Source: Perkinsus chesapeaki (Eukaryota; Perkinsozoa; Perkinsida; Perkinsidae). Taken from it: DNA of 64,000 bases. Under the pieces are notes generated by a model. The model was not told the DNA's origin, did no database searches, and saw only the letters and a program-made list of their open reading frames with translations. Positions within the stretch are counted from its first letter, which is position 1. Every line of letters begins with the position of its first letter. This document shows positions 44,548 through 56,100 of this stretch, piece after piece. The stretch lies in the NCBI GenBank assembly GCA_013115145.1, contig JAAPAO010000077.1, forward strand, positions 25,057-89,056, written 5' to 3'. A program made the translations under genes and the position numbers.

Positions 44548-47126
44548 TCACAGTGACACTAGCTCAGCCACGAAGAGCAGTATTGCCGAACCGAAACCTC
44601 TATTCAATGGAAGCCGGTTCTGGCTGCGGCTGTCGAAAAGGCTTCCCAGAGCGGCAGCGAGGTTTTGTATTTCACGAAAGAGATTACGCACTAGTCAATT
44701 ATCTTATCATCTGGTGTACTCGAGGAGCAGGATGAAATATTTCAATTGGATCCTTTTTTATGAGAGGATAATAAGATTGGCAGAAGTTCATCTTACCACA
44801 TCAAGCACATATTTGCAGATCGGTCCCGCGCCAAGCTCCTCATCCACAGGCACCTGATCTACCGTGGCACCTTGATGAACTGAACTCATGTGTCCTACAT
44901 GGATGTCCTGGCCCTTGAAGTGTATTAACTTAACTGGACAGACTATAGCCGCCGTACCAGTGCCTGGTCAAGAAACACGCTCTACAACTCATACATTACA
45001 GCTATCAAATGGTGGTGTGAAAAGAGCAACTCTACCAGGGTCACCGCCCTTACCGAATTCAACCGACGCTCGAAGCCGCCGGCGTGACTTACAGCTCATT
45101 TTAATACTTCTGCACTAAACCAACGACTTGCTACAATTTCAGCGAGTTCATTCCAGAGAAGGCTGTGGGCGAACATTCATCGAAACTGCGCCCTCGACCG
45201 GGTACTACCAAAGATTTCTAGAAGGTCGCCTCGATCGTATGCATCGACAATCTCATTGATGGTGATATGCCTCTCTGATACCTTCAATTTATGCCTGTCT
45301 TCCTCCGCCCTCAAGATCTGCAACGCCTGAATAGCAGCACAAACAGTCTAGCAGGCAGGACTCCCATCTGTGGATCCGAAGGTCGTTGGGTCGAACCTTA
45401 CCGAGTCCCTCGTAATTCCGGGCAATATAACATCACTCAAAGGCGGCGTAACGACTTCGATACCATCCGAATGCCGCATCGCAACAAACAAATTCATCGT
45501 ACCTTAAAAACGACCCTTCTCGTGCACACCAGTCATCTGAGACTCACCAACTTCCGTTACAAAGTAATCCTCAGCCGTGGCATCTGTCGGGAGTAACCAC
45601 AAGATTTGTGAAAACCCTTGTTCAACCTAAGATACCGTGTTCCAGCTACATAACAAAGAGTCGTACAGCTTCACGTAAAGGCAAGAGAGTTGGCCCGTAG
45701 TTGCTTCCCACTTTTTGGGCACCAGTACCTATTGAAATGGATAATAGCCTTGTGAGACCTTTACTGACGTACACAATACCTATTTGAAAGCCTGTTTGCA
45801 ACCTGTTAAGGATGCAGTGTAACAAGTTTATATAATTTAAAAGGCTTCGTTCAACACATTGAGCTCTTTAAAAGTATTACTGGGATTTAGAGTAAGCCCG
45901 CTTATGACGCTCTGTTATTGTATCACCGGCTGCCTTGCACACAAAGGCTGTCCCGCACCGAGGTTTTGCGATGGCTCCTGTACTGGTATTGATAGCAGAA
46001 ATATATACGACGATACCCTATCATCGAGCGACCAGTTCGAGCCTACTTACTTCCTGGCCAGGCACGAACACTCTTTGTGGAGGCCAGCAGTGACACCGGT
46101 TTAAAGCCAGATTTATAGTACCTATAAAAGACTCCCAAGATGTTGATTCGTTCACCTACGGCCCCACTGGACTGCTAATTACGAATATCTTAGCATCAGT
46201 CGGCGGGAACACTCCCAAAGTTGGCTGAGAAAGCATATTTTTTCCAGCGCGCCCTGAAATTATTACCTGCGTTCCAATGCAGGTTGGCCTAAGATACAGC
46301 GAGTATCCCGGATCAGATGGTATCATGTGTTCGTCTATCAGCACTAGTTCCCGAATAAGCTCATACCTATGTCGAAGACAGTCTGACCACTGGGGCCCGG
46401 CAGCTAGTGGGCTACAAGGCTGTCTCATCCTCCTTGGTGAGATCCGCCATTGCGCTGCGTCTGATGGAATTCGCAAACCGAGCTATATTACTGGCCAGTC
46501 GAAACTCGCGGACGCCGTCGGGCACTTTATAACTGGGATTGGAGGGAAGTATGGTATGAAAGAAATGCCACCTAGTACACTTTGGTGCCTTCAAAACACT
46601 GCACTGCGTAATGTAGAACATGTGAGGCCGGATGGACACTCAAGTTCCCCATTGGAACTATTCGAGGCTGAGAATCATGACCGCTGCCCTCCGGAATCTT
46701 CCCGCCCCAGCAGTAATAGTACAGTTCCCCATCCATTGACTAGGTTGTAGTCTATTTCCAACATATGGTCCGAGAACTTCTTGCCGAACTCTAGAGTATC
46801 CAACGGTGGCAATGCAGATAGTCTTGGGGCGCTCGTGAACTGATCGGGATTGTCGTTGGGAAGTAAACAGTTGGCGTCTCAAAGATCCGGAACTTAACAT
46901 ATTTTCTGGGATAATATTCTGGTCAACGAAATGTCTTGCGTTAACAACGAACTTGAAAATATGCGACCAAGTACGTTGCTCTACTATTCCAGAATCGCGG
47001 CATTGGCTTATCGAACAAAATTTTAAGTGAAGCACTCACCTCAATAGAGGACTGATCTATCCTATGATGAGTCGGAGGCCGGGCTGCAGCAGTTACCAGA
47101 CCGCGACGGGAGAGACGGGCTAGCAT
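44548..47126 (-). CDS. Branched-chain amino acid aminotransferase (BCAT)
   Basis: PLP enzyme moving amino groups between Val/Leu/Ile and 2-oxoglutarate. ATG at 47126 opens MLARLSRRGLVTAAARP, Arg/Ala-rich like a mitochondrial presequence; exon 1 ends at 47040. Conserved blocks in order: FGKKFSDHMLEIDYN; NLSVHPASHVLHYAVQCFEG; HMIPSDPGYSLYLRPTCIGT; PTLGVFPPTDAKIFVISSPV; KPVSLLASTKSVRAWPG; QKVGSNYGPTLLP with the PLP lysine; DYFVTEVG-TMNLFVAMRH; VVTPPLSDVILPGITRDS; SERHITINEIVDAYDRGD; GTAAIVCPVKLIHFKGQDIH; DEELGAGPICKYVLDV. The final exon (LFREIQNLAAALGS to the stop at 44548) is less certain. About 11-12 introns; two are 41 and 46 nt. Length fits the family. Confidence 0.9.
45355..45401 (-). mobile_element. 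Possible tRNA-like piece at a BCAT donor
   Basis: The intron after GITRDS starts GTAAGGTTCGACCCAACGAC. GGTTCGACCC is a B-box core and the start resembles the Brr2 intron at 11624-11667, but no T-run follows. Weak. Confidence 0.3.
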
Positions 47127-47474
47127 TTAGCACCAAGAATGGCCGATGCCTCTACCAAGAATGTTGAGAATCGGAATCGACACTATCTGATTACGATCGA
47201 CTCCATTTGGGCCAATAGAAAGACTGCGGAACACAAATTTTGATTATGGGAAGAAAGCTGCGGAGTTCAGGAAAATGAGTAGGTCATTTTGAACTCAACA
47301 ATACTTAATACCTTTATGAGTCATAGTCTAATACTGGCTTGGTTGATGCTTGATTACAATTGATGTTGATGCTTATTTACATTGGTCCCACCGTGCGCGA
47401 GGTGGCTTCACTTTTTGCGCGGCCATCAGCGACGACGGCGCGTTTGTGAATTTCGCTCGCCCTATCACGCCACG

Positions 47475-47492
47475 CGCGACCGCGCGGTCGCG
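47475..47492. promoter_or_regulatory. GC palindrome upstream of membrane-protein gene 1
   Basis: CGCGACCGCGCGGTCGCG, a perfect 18 nt palindrome (extends to 20), 46 nt before the ATG at 47538. An identical palindrome lies before the paralogue at 49187. Similar flanks (TTTGTGAAT, CTCGCTCGCC) are shared. A binding site for a dimeric factor or a duplicated core promoter is the likely reading. Confidence 0.7.
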
Positions 47493-47537
47493 CACAAGTA
47501 ACTCGCTCTGATTATAGTAATTATTACTAATCAGTAA

Positions 47538-48102
47538 ATGATGACCATAATGCTCGTCTATATTTTCTGTCTGGTCGGCACCGTGAGCGGAGGCTTCTTC
47601 GACTCTGTGGAGCTAGACCCCTTTTCGGCCGACGAGGCTACGACTGCGCCGTCCGAGTTCTTCGCCGGCATAGTTCTCGACCCTATTCTGAAGGTCGACG
47701 AATTCACCAGCGTCGAGGGGCCCGCGGTGACGATTACAACGACTCTTGTGCCTCCTATTGCGCAAGGCCAGCTCGGTCCGCCGGTCGATTGGGCTGCAAT
47801 AGACAGAAAGATAACCGCGCTGTTGGTCATCACCTCTCTATTGCTGGTAGCGGGCATAGCCTTAATATGTCTGATCGGGGGAGGGATCGCTAGGTGGAAG
47901 ACAGAACAGGTAGGATAGCTAATGCTTAATACTCAAGGATAGTGATTTAGGGCTATGATCAAGACTCGGAACCAAAGCATACTGAAACCATGGCGTCCAA
48001 AACTCTTCAGGGAGAATGTAAGTGGTTCCCCCGAACCCTGGCTGGAGTCCCATGATGACCCTTTCAGGTGCTTCTGAAGAATCATTGGACGCAATCGTCT
48101 GA
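47538..48102 (+). CDS. Novel type I membrane protein, copy 1
   Basis: Exons 47538-47909, 47951-48017 and 48068-48102 (TGA). Signal peptide MMTIMLVYIFCLVGTVSGG, then a short Thr/Pro-rich ectodomain with FDSVELDPF and FFAGIVLDPILKVDEF repeats. Then DWAAIDRKITALLVITSLLL leads into one transmembrane helix and IARWKTEQ. A cytosolic tail of about 35 residues ends ESLDAIV. About 158 residues. The D-P repeats (VELDPF, IVLDPI) may be a binding motif. No family recognised. A paralogue 1.6 kb downstream has the same three-exon layout, so the tail and splice sites are conserved and very likely real. Confidence 0.8.
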
Positions 48103-48396
48103 GCCTCGATCTCCGAAGCTTAATGTGTAATTAAAGATACAACATGATGCAATATTATGCCGTACACTCGTGTTGAGTATGAGTAATATATGTTGTGTTA
48201 CAGTTTGGTGTGGAACATTGTTCCCGGAACAAGGCCCTTGATATAAAACGAACCATGGCCTGATGGCAAGAACCAACCTAAACCTTGCCCGTGCCAAATG
48301 GCCCTTACACCACTAGAGCAATCTGACTACACAATTCAATGTCGCATTGACTCAATATTGATCCCTCAAAAAGTGCTAATCGCTCCGACAGACAGA

Positions 48397-48419
48397 CAAA
48401 CTTTGTCTGACAAAGTTTG
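48397..48419. repeat. Perfect inverted repeat
   Basis: Arms CAAACTTTGTC and GACAAAGTTTG separated by one base. Lies 295 nt downstream of membrane-protein gene 1. Confidence 0.9.
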
Positions 48420-48421
48420 CT

Positions 48422-48510
48422 AGTTCATGTCGCCTCTGGGAATTGAACGCTTGACGTTCAGCCGACTCAGGCGACCCAACTAGGTGATTGTCCGTACCCT
48501 CTGGGCCAAA
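48422..48510 (-). mobile_element. tRNA-like relic
   Basis: On the minus strand TGGCCCAGAGGGTACGGAC resembles an A-box region and GCGTTCAATTCCCAGAGGCG a B-box region, about 60 nt apart, with GTCGCC and GGCGAC pairing. It looks like a decayed tRNA or tRNA-derived SINE rather than a working tRNA. Confidence 0.4.
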
Positions 48511-48517
48511 GCTTGAA

Positions 48518-48552
48518 ATTCGTAGAAAGTATAACTTATACTTTCTACGAAT
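48518..48552. repeat. Perfect 17-bp inverted repeat
   Basis: ATTCGTAGAAAGTATAA and its exact reverse complement, separated by a single C. With the repeat at 48397 it brackets the tRNA-like relic. Confidence 0.9.
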
Positions 48553-49118
48553 ATACCGTGTAAGGGCTGCAAGACGCGCCAGGCGCGTTGTGCCTTCGAT
48601 AGCGCGCGCTGAAAAGGCCACTGAACTGCACGAGAAAGACCCGTTTGGGCGCCTTTTAACTACTAACTTGGGGCGCCTATTAACTACCCGAAGTTATAGT
48701 AAGCCTCTCGAAATATCGGAACCTACGATCGATATAAGACCATCGTTTCTAGGAGCGAATTACACTTGACAAAATGTGTCACGTTTGAAATGTAACGTAA
48801 TATTGTGAAAAATCGGTATTGGCTTACTGAACAACACTTTGTCAAATTGAAACACAGTGTTCCGAACACTCAGCCACTCACGAGAAGAGACGAAGTTCGA
48901 ATAAAGGGCTGGGCCATTTCAAACTCAACGATTATGAATGCCCCGCGCAGAGTCTGCGAGAGTTCGAGTCGCATAGCATGCGGCGCAGACTTCGACTCTC
49001 AGTCCGAGACTAGGATGCTTAGTTACTGGTAACCAGTATCTGGTTGGTGTTCCTCTACCACCAGCCGCGCTGCGCGGCCCGCGTATTTGTGAATCTCGCT
49101 CGCCTTAATACACCAATC

Positions 49119-49136
49119 CGCGACCGCGCGGTCGCG
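49119..49136. promoter_or_regulatory. GC palindrome upstream of membrane-protein gene 2
   Basis: CGCGACCGCGCGGTCGCG, identical to 47475-47492, 51 nt before the ATG at 49187. Confidence 0.7.
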
Positions 49137-49186
49137 CAAATGCAACGAACTCTCTAACTCGCAGTAGTTTTACTGAATAACAAGTA

Positions 49187-49798
49187 ATGACTATGACTCT
49201 CATCCATATTTTCTGCCTGGTTTACACCGTGACCGGAGGAATTTTCGACTCCGTGGTGCTCGACCCCTTGCCGGCCGTGGAAGCTACGACTACCCCTCCC
49301 GGGCTCTTTGGTAATATTGTTCTGGACCCGACGTGGGAGACAGATACTACCGAAGAGCTATTCGCTGGTATTGTTCTCGACCCTATCCAAAAGGTCGATG
49401 AATCTACCAGCATGGAGGGACCCAAGGTGACGGCCACGACAACTCTTGCGCCCTCTATGGCACAAGGTGGTCCCGGTTCACCGGTCGATTGGGCAGCATT
49501 AGATAGCAAGATGACCGCGCTTTTGGTCATTGCCTCTCTATTGCTGGTAGTCTGCGTAGCTTCCATGTGCTTGATCATCAGAGGGATCGCTAGATGGAGG
49601 ACAGTTCAGGTGAGGTAAATAGAGTTTGATAAGCAAGAGTAGTGATGTCAGGACTCCGATCAAAGCTCGAACCCGAAGGTTGACATAACCACGGACACTC
49701 CTCAAGCAGAATGTAAGAGATTTCCTCGAGCCCGGACTGGACTTTAATTATTTCCCTTCCCAGACGCTACTGAGCACTCCTTAGACGCAATTGTCTGA
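49187..49798 (+). CDS. Novel type I membrane protein, copy 2
   Basis: Exons 49187-49609, 49652-49712 and 49764-49798 (TGA). It opens MTMTLIHIFCLVYTVTGG (signal peptide). The ectodomain has three DP-motif repeats (FDSVVLDPL, GNIVLDPTWETD, AGIVLDPIQKVDE) against two in copy 1. DWAALDSKMTALLVIASLLL opens the membrane helix, then IARWRTVQ. The tail ends HSLDAIV, nearly the same as ESLDAIV in copy 1. About 172 residues. The extra repeat shows the ectodomain grows or shrinks by repeat units. Probably made under the same control as copy 1. Confidence 0.8.
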
Positions 49799-49799
49799 G

Positions 49800-51200
49800 C
49801 TTCGAGCTACGGAAGCTAAATTAGCTTAGCTAATGCGTAATTAAGGATACAACATGGAGTAGTATGATGCCGTAAATTGATATTATGTACGATGAATGTA
49901 TGTTGTGTGACAGTTCGGTGGGGAATCGTTCTCGGGAATACGGGCTCTGGTCAGCTACCAAACTCATGATCAAATTCATCTATGATCACCACTCATCCGC
50001 CGATTTTACGGTCACATGCTCGGATTACTGCTGAATCAGCAGTGCTGATGATTATTGTATTTGATGTGTTTTAGTGCAGCGGTTTTGCCATTAACCGAAT
50101 CCAGCCGTTGATAAAGAACCATATCTTAACCTCTGGCCACACACATTTATATTGCAAGTCAGAAGGCCGTTCTGTTTATCTCGTGAGATACATTATCAGT
50201 ATGAGGTGCGAATTCACGACTAACTACACGAAGCTCGGCTCGCCAAGTTAGTGGCACCAACTGTAGTTGCATGATTCACTTTTGACAAGTCGACGTTGCA
50301 ACAAGGGACCAAAGCTCCCTTCGAATACCATACTGAACGTTTTCCGCGTCGATATGATAGATATATGTAACAGACATGAGCAACGCTGAGCATGTCTTGA
50401 TTAATGAAGAGAAAATACATGCCGACGACCAAAGTCCGTTGTTAAATCAGGCAGCCTCGGTTCTTTGAAAGAACTTCTAAGTTTCATGAGAAAAGATGTT
50501 CAATTTGGACCAGAGGAGTTTTTTAATTTTGAAAAAAGCATCTCAAGTGCATGAAGAATCGTTCAGAAAGCGAACCTGATTTCCTGCTTTAACATCGACT
50601 TTGGAACAGCGAGGATCAGCGGAATATGTGGAACGCTGATGCGATCCCGAGCCGCATCATACATCGAACATCGACGGATCCCCTTCTCTATGACCCCATC
50701 CGGTCTGTTCCGCGAAATGGTGCGCAGAGCTAGTCAAAATCGCAAGAGCTGCCCGTGCTCACGCAAACCAATAGATTTTCGATCCTCTTAGCTAATCAAG
50801 GAGGTCACGCTTTTGTGACCATTCTTGACCGGACTCTTGATCACTGCTCTCATATAGTACACCAGGATTCTGTTCTCAGAACACCACTGGATTTTCGGCT
50901 TACTAGTTATCGAGAATTCATAAGATGAATTTGAGTTACATCTCAATTTTGCACATGAATTCAAGTTCATTTTCGTTAGGGAAGTATATGATCATGACTT
51001 CTGTTACCATTCGTAAGAAATGTGACATTATGTTACTTACATTTAAAATCCTTATACCGCAATGTTTCACCAACAAAATGAAAACAGTAGTGCAAATAGG
51101 ACGATTATTATCAATTTTTCACCAACAGGAAGAAGAGTGCATTACAGCATTCGAGGGGTTCAGTATTGAAGTTGCCAGTTAACGCAAGATTCCCAAGTTG
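49800..51200. other. No supportable gene
   Basis: About 1.4 kb. The first 130 nt still resemble sequence downstream of copy 1 (GATACAACATG, TATGTTGTGT), so the duplicated unit includes 3' flank. Beyond that only short frames are seen. Confidence 0.5.
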
Positions 51201-51212
51201 TACACAACAGGT

Positions 51213-51572
51213 TTATTCACGTGTCGATCTTAATAAATGATATTGATAAATATTTGAGTTGTTCAAAATCGATTCGCTCCTTGAGTTGCTAGCGGTTTCG
51301 GTGTATACTTCGTTCAGTAAGTGCACATGAAGCTTTCTCAAAAGTCGCCAACCGTATACATATGCTTTAATCACTTTATCCCCGACAACACGAACAGTGA
51401 TGTTGAGCATTTTTTCGACGTCGTTATTGATGAGACCGTTCCGATAAGAACCCGTAAAGAAAAAGGTCCTGCAAGAGTCTTTGAGGCTCTCCTCAGTGAG
51501 GTTTTCCAACATCTCCTGCGGTATGCGAGCTCGATTGCGCGATTCAATAGACCGCAGAGCAGACGTATCCAA
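51213..51572 (-). CDS. Unidentified ORF or exon
   Basis: 119-residue minus-strand frame opening MDTSALRSIESRNRARIPQE, then LENLTEESLKDSCRTFFF and VVGDKVIKAYVYGWRLLRKL, stop at 51213. Composition looks coding and the reverse frame is poorer. A start further up in 51600-51650 or an upstream exon is possible. No family recognised. Confidence 0.4.
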   Translation of the reverse strand: MDTSALRSIESRNRARIPQEMLENLTEESLKDSCRTFFFTGSYRNGLINNDVEKMLNITVRVVGDKVIKAYVYGWRLLRKLHVHLLNEVYTETASNSRSESILNNSNIYQYHLLRSTRE

Positions 51573-51805
51573 CTTGGGGCTCAGAATCGACCCTGCAAGC
51601 GAATGATATAAAACATGAAAAAGTAACGCACTAAAGTTTCCTGAATCACAGGTACTGGCTTGTGGCCAGCAAGACGCGGCGAAATCGCAAACGTGTTTAC
51701 ATGATATTTCAGAGTTTCACTCGGAGATTTCGAATCCAAGTGGATCATCCTGAAGAGTTTACGCGAGCAAGTTCGTACAACTGGGGATAGCGATTGCTCA
51801 CTCTG

Positions 51806-51840
51806 CAGTTGGCCAATAGGATTTGAACTCGACGGAAGAT
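51806..51840 (-). mobile_element. Possible tRNA-like intron end
   Basis: Minus strand reads CGTCGAGTTCAAATCCTATT then GGCCAACTGCAG. A B-box core sits just before a possible acceptor CTGCAG, as in the Brr2 elements, but the exons here are unknown. Confidence 0.35.
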
Positions 51841-51952
51841 ATTTCTAACCCTTCAGAGGGACTTTTCATTACCAGATTCACCCTGTACCACGCTGGTCGC
51901 TGCAAAGGGTAAAAACGATATGGATAACTGATCGTTAACCGCCGTGACTTAC

Positions 51953-52257
51953 GAAATCCCCATACTCCATATCATGGAGATTGCCCATATTGTCAAGAAA
52001 TCTGTATCCCTCCTCAACCGTGCCTTCTATTGAACATGTCATAATAGTCCCTCTCTCCATTCCTCACTGCTTGCAAATATTGGTCGATAACCATTTCCAT
52101 TGGCGAATGGGCCAAAGACTTAACACCATCAATCAGTTTATCGCTGGGTTTGACGGGTACGAAAGGTATGTTCCGTAAAACATCTTGGTTCAGCAGCGAC
52201 ACATGATGGTATTGAATTGATGGCTTTGTCTCTATTGTGGCAGGTTCACGGTACCTG
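51953..52257 (-). CDS. Unidentified exon pair
   Basis: After an acceptor at 52258 (CTTTGCAG) the minus strand reads YREPATIETKPSIQYHHVSL, LNQDVLRNIPFVPVKPSDKL and HSPMEMVIDQYLQAVRNGER. The frame stops near 52014. A second block in another frame, about 52028-51953, reads GTVEEGYRFLDNMGNLHD before GTAAGTC, so a short intron probably lies between. Both look like true coding sequence of one gene. Family unknown; upstream exons probably lie in 52260-52850. Confidence 0.45.
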
Positions 52258-53147
52258 CAAAGTAACAGCTTGACAAAGAAATCATGTTACCTGATCAGTT
52301 GCCCTTCAAACAAAAACATGTGACTCCAAACTCACAGCCTTCAACGCGTACGACTCACTTTTTGTCGTAGAATCCGGTGTATGAAATATTAGTGTAATGC
52401 ATACTCTTATCATCATTTTTCACATACCCGATTTCATACTGAAGCACATTGCCAGGATAATTGTCGTTAGCCGCCTGACAGCTTACTCTGCCGAATCCTT
52501 GGCTATGACGGGAGACAAACTCCCTTCTGTAATGCTTCGCAGACTAAACGATAACGAACAAAGATGTCCCACAGGCAAGTGAAGATGCACAGCAGACTCA
52601 CCTGTGTCCCCCCTGAACCGCTTTTTAAGAGTACAGAGCCACTCCTGGATGACAGGAGTGTGACACTGATGTACATAAGTTTCTTTGATTTCGCCAACAT
52701 ATTCAACCACAGAACGGACAAACAAGATACTGTTAAATTCGATTCTTTGTCAGCATTAACTTCCCAAAATCCAGCAAAAATGCAGTCTCGTTTTCTTTTT
52801 AATTCCGCGCACGAGGGCGTCCGAAAAGTAGCTTTAAAAGACATGTCTCGTCACTGGTGATCCACCGGAGCAGTAGAGCCGCGGCAGGTTGAAATGCCTT
52901 ATGGTGCACGCCTCGAACAGTAATGATAGCCGGCAGAAGCCTACTTCATAGGTCTCAATCGAAGTCACATGCACGAAACTCGCGAAATGTGTGAGTTACA
53001 TTTTAAGTTCATTATCGATCAGTAGGGTTCTCGGGCGCTAACTACCACAGGCTGACACTCAACTCGACATTAGGCAAGCGTGACAATTAGTGCAACAACA
53101 ACAAGTTGACCATGATAACATGATGATGACGATGCTCATCACGATTC

Positions 53148-56100
53148 TCACTCACTCAATGCAACTGCTGCTCTCATACGATACTTATTAGCATTTGTTA
53201 TCAAATGTCTCACGGAATGATGTCTAATTCCAGATCTCTTCGACGCCTTATTATCAACACCAATCAATCCGCTACCATCCCCACGTCCTGCCACTGAGAT
53301 GTCATCATCATCATCATCATCGCCCTCACTCGCCGAGAGCCTCTGTACACTAGTTGGGGTATTATTCCCGTTGGTTGTTTGCTCCGTCAGTATTCTAGAG
53401 CCATCTTGATGGGCAGCGGTACTTAGTCTGGTTTCCCTTGGCCGATTCGCACTATTCATTACGGTCGGTCTACCAGGAAGCGTTCCAACATCAACTGGAG
53501 TATCATGGGCACTGTCCTTCCAGAACGCTACGAACTGCGTCAGCGCGGCGATATCATCAAAGGTGAGAGTGACCTCGACAGGCTCCAGTGCGGCAGGATT
53601 GGCGAGATGGATGGCGTGATGATGCGGACAAGCTGGAAGTTCTCCTTCTTGGCATTTAACTTTCAATACGAGGCCGTCCACGGCGACCAATGAGTGTCGA
53701 CCACATTTATAAGCTACTGGATGATACCGTCGAACATCGAAGGCTTCCAATGGCCCGGCGACCAAATCAGGGCGAAGAACCTGAGCGACAGAGATAGACG
53801 CTTTCAAGAAAAATAGGGTACCTCAATGACATGATCCTCGACTGTGTTGCTGTCACCAGCTATGAGAAGTGCGACTCTCTTCAACGGATGCTCTTCCTCT
53901 TTACCCATGTAAACGTTAGCGCCGATGGTGATATGAGTCACGTGATGGGTGATGGCCGAATCAAGAATGATCTGAACCAATAATGACACAATTTCGGGGA
54001 CAGCATCATGTTCACCTCGGAGAGTCTGTGACCTGCGATCATTGAAGCCGCCATGGCCACCATTCGATCATCATATCGAACAGCGATCAAAGGATTGCTG
54101 GAGAAAGTGACTCGAGCCTCTCCTTGCGGGGCGTAGACGACAGGAGCTCTCGCTGGGCAGTTGCATGTGTGATCCTGGCAGTAGTTGAATACTTGCGGCG
54201 AGCGAGAGCGGAAGGGCTTACGTTCACATGTATGACCGGAAGGGAGTTCTGTACAGTCATTTGAGGTGCTGGTTTAGTGAACTTTGAGGCGTAGTAAGAA
54301 TCAACCTGACAATACTTCTGCCAATTAAAGAATTACAACATCTCAGCACCTTAGCATTGACGACTCTCCCCCATCGAACAAGGAAACCAACAGCAGCGTA
54401 AGGGTCGTCGAAATAGACTGTCAACTTTGGCTCCCTGTTGGGCTGCGTTGACGAATCGATGAAGTGTGAAGGACACGGCACTGTCAAGGCGAACTCGAGC
54501 TCCTTGGTCTGCTGAATGGTAGCATCAGCCTTGTCGCAGATGAAGTATCCAGGCGTATCTTTCATCTGCAAGAAATACCAGCTTCGAGCTCACCGGCTAA
54601 AGTGTTCAATCCACGAACCTGTAGATAATATTTTGATCTGTCCTGCTCCATAGTGGCAGCGATTGCCGGACCGAGATCGGAGGATCCTCTCAGAACCCGT
54701 GTCGAGTGCGACATGATCTCAGGCCCGAGCCCAACCTGATTGATTGAATATAGTCCAGAAGGCTATCACAAAACAAATCCCGTTGCCACGAGTGATCTCC
54801 AAAAGCATCCTCAACGGAGAGGTAATTTTTTGACTATGAAATGGAGGCGAACGACAAGTGAAGTAGACTGGAATGTCGTACAGCACTGTTGAGATATAAC
54901 CGATAGATATGATAGGTACCATACATGATAGATTATAGTGTGATTCTATCCTATCTTCGCTATTATCACAGCGATGAAAGATATGTCTCCACAACTGTAC
55001 CCTAGCACTGGTTGTAAGTAGATATAGAGCCTTTATAAGCCTGCTTTTGTGAACTATATAAGATCTCTACTTCTAAGTTTATGAGTGACCCGAAACCGAG
55101 TAGTGTTCTGAATAACTCGACAACTGACATACACCTGCTGCCTTTCAGTACACCAATTAATCTACCAAAACCACTCTTTCAACAGCGCCATTCTAATCTC
55201 TACAAACGACATAATACACTACTACAGTAATTCACAAACACATTGTCAGTAATGAGCTGAATCATATCATTCAGCTTCTTGAGACGAGCCATAAAAATTT
55301 GATGCCAATTTTTTGCCTTTTCTGGCAATTCTAATCTTCATACATTTCAAACTACGAAGGGTGACTTCCCCAGACAAACTACTTACCGTTCGTTTGGAGA
55401 ATCCTCCCCATTGAATGGCAAACGATACAGCAGCTGACTCTGGGCATTCCAGCTTAACGAAAGCCTTGCTTGTCTCATCGAAATCACAAAGAGCTCTGAC
55501 TGTTGCCACCGCGGGAGCACCAGCATCTTCGGGGATCTCCACGGCAGTTATGACTCGTTCACACTGGTAGTCGAAGACTGATGGCTCGTAACGATAAGGT
55601 GTCACTTGGAAGGTGAGCTGAAAAAAAACTGCTGTCGGCGGGGACCTCAATTCTCAGGTAGATTTGTCGTCATTCCTCAAACGACTCTACATAGGCAATT
55701 CAAACGGGAAAGGTACTATCGTGGCAAGGAGATTTTCCCGAGTTCTATGATCAACAGATTCGTTGAAACTCACTTTGAGCTCTCGCTTGGTCATGTAATT
55801 ATCGTTCTTATTTCCGGGCTTGAATGTAGCGCCCTTCAGTGATGCCGATAATAAAGTGTGAAGGTTATCAATACGTTGGACTGTCACCTTCTGACAAGCC
55901 TTCACCAAATCGTGAGAGATATCCAACTGAAACAAGGCATAAAACATACAAGTCAACAGTGCCCTACTCCGCTGTTATCCGAGTCACCCCAACCATAAGC
56001 GAGGTGCTGCGCCCAAATTGAGCCGTCACAGTGAATCTCGTGACGCTCTTTGAACTCCGATCCACAGTATGCCACAACAATATGGTCCTTCTCGCCTGCG

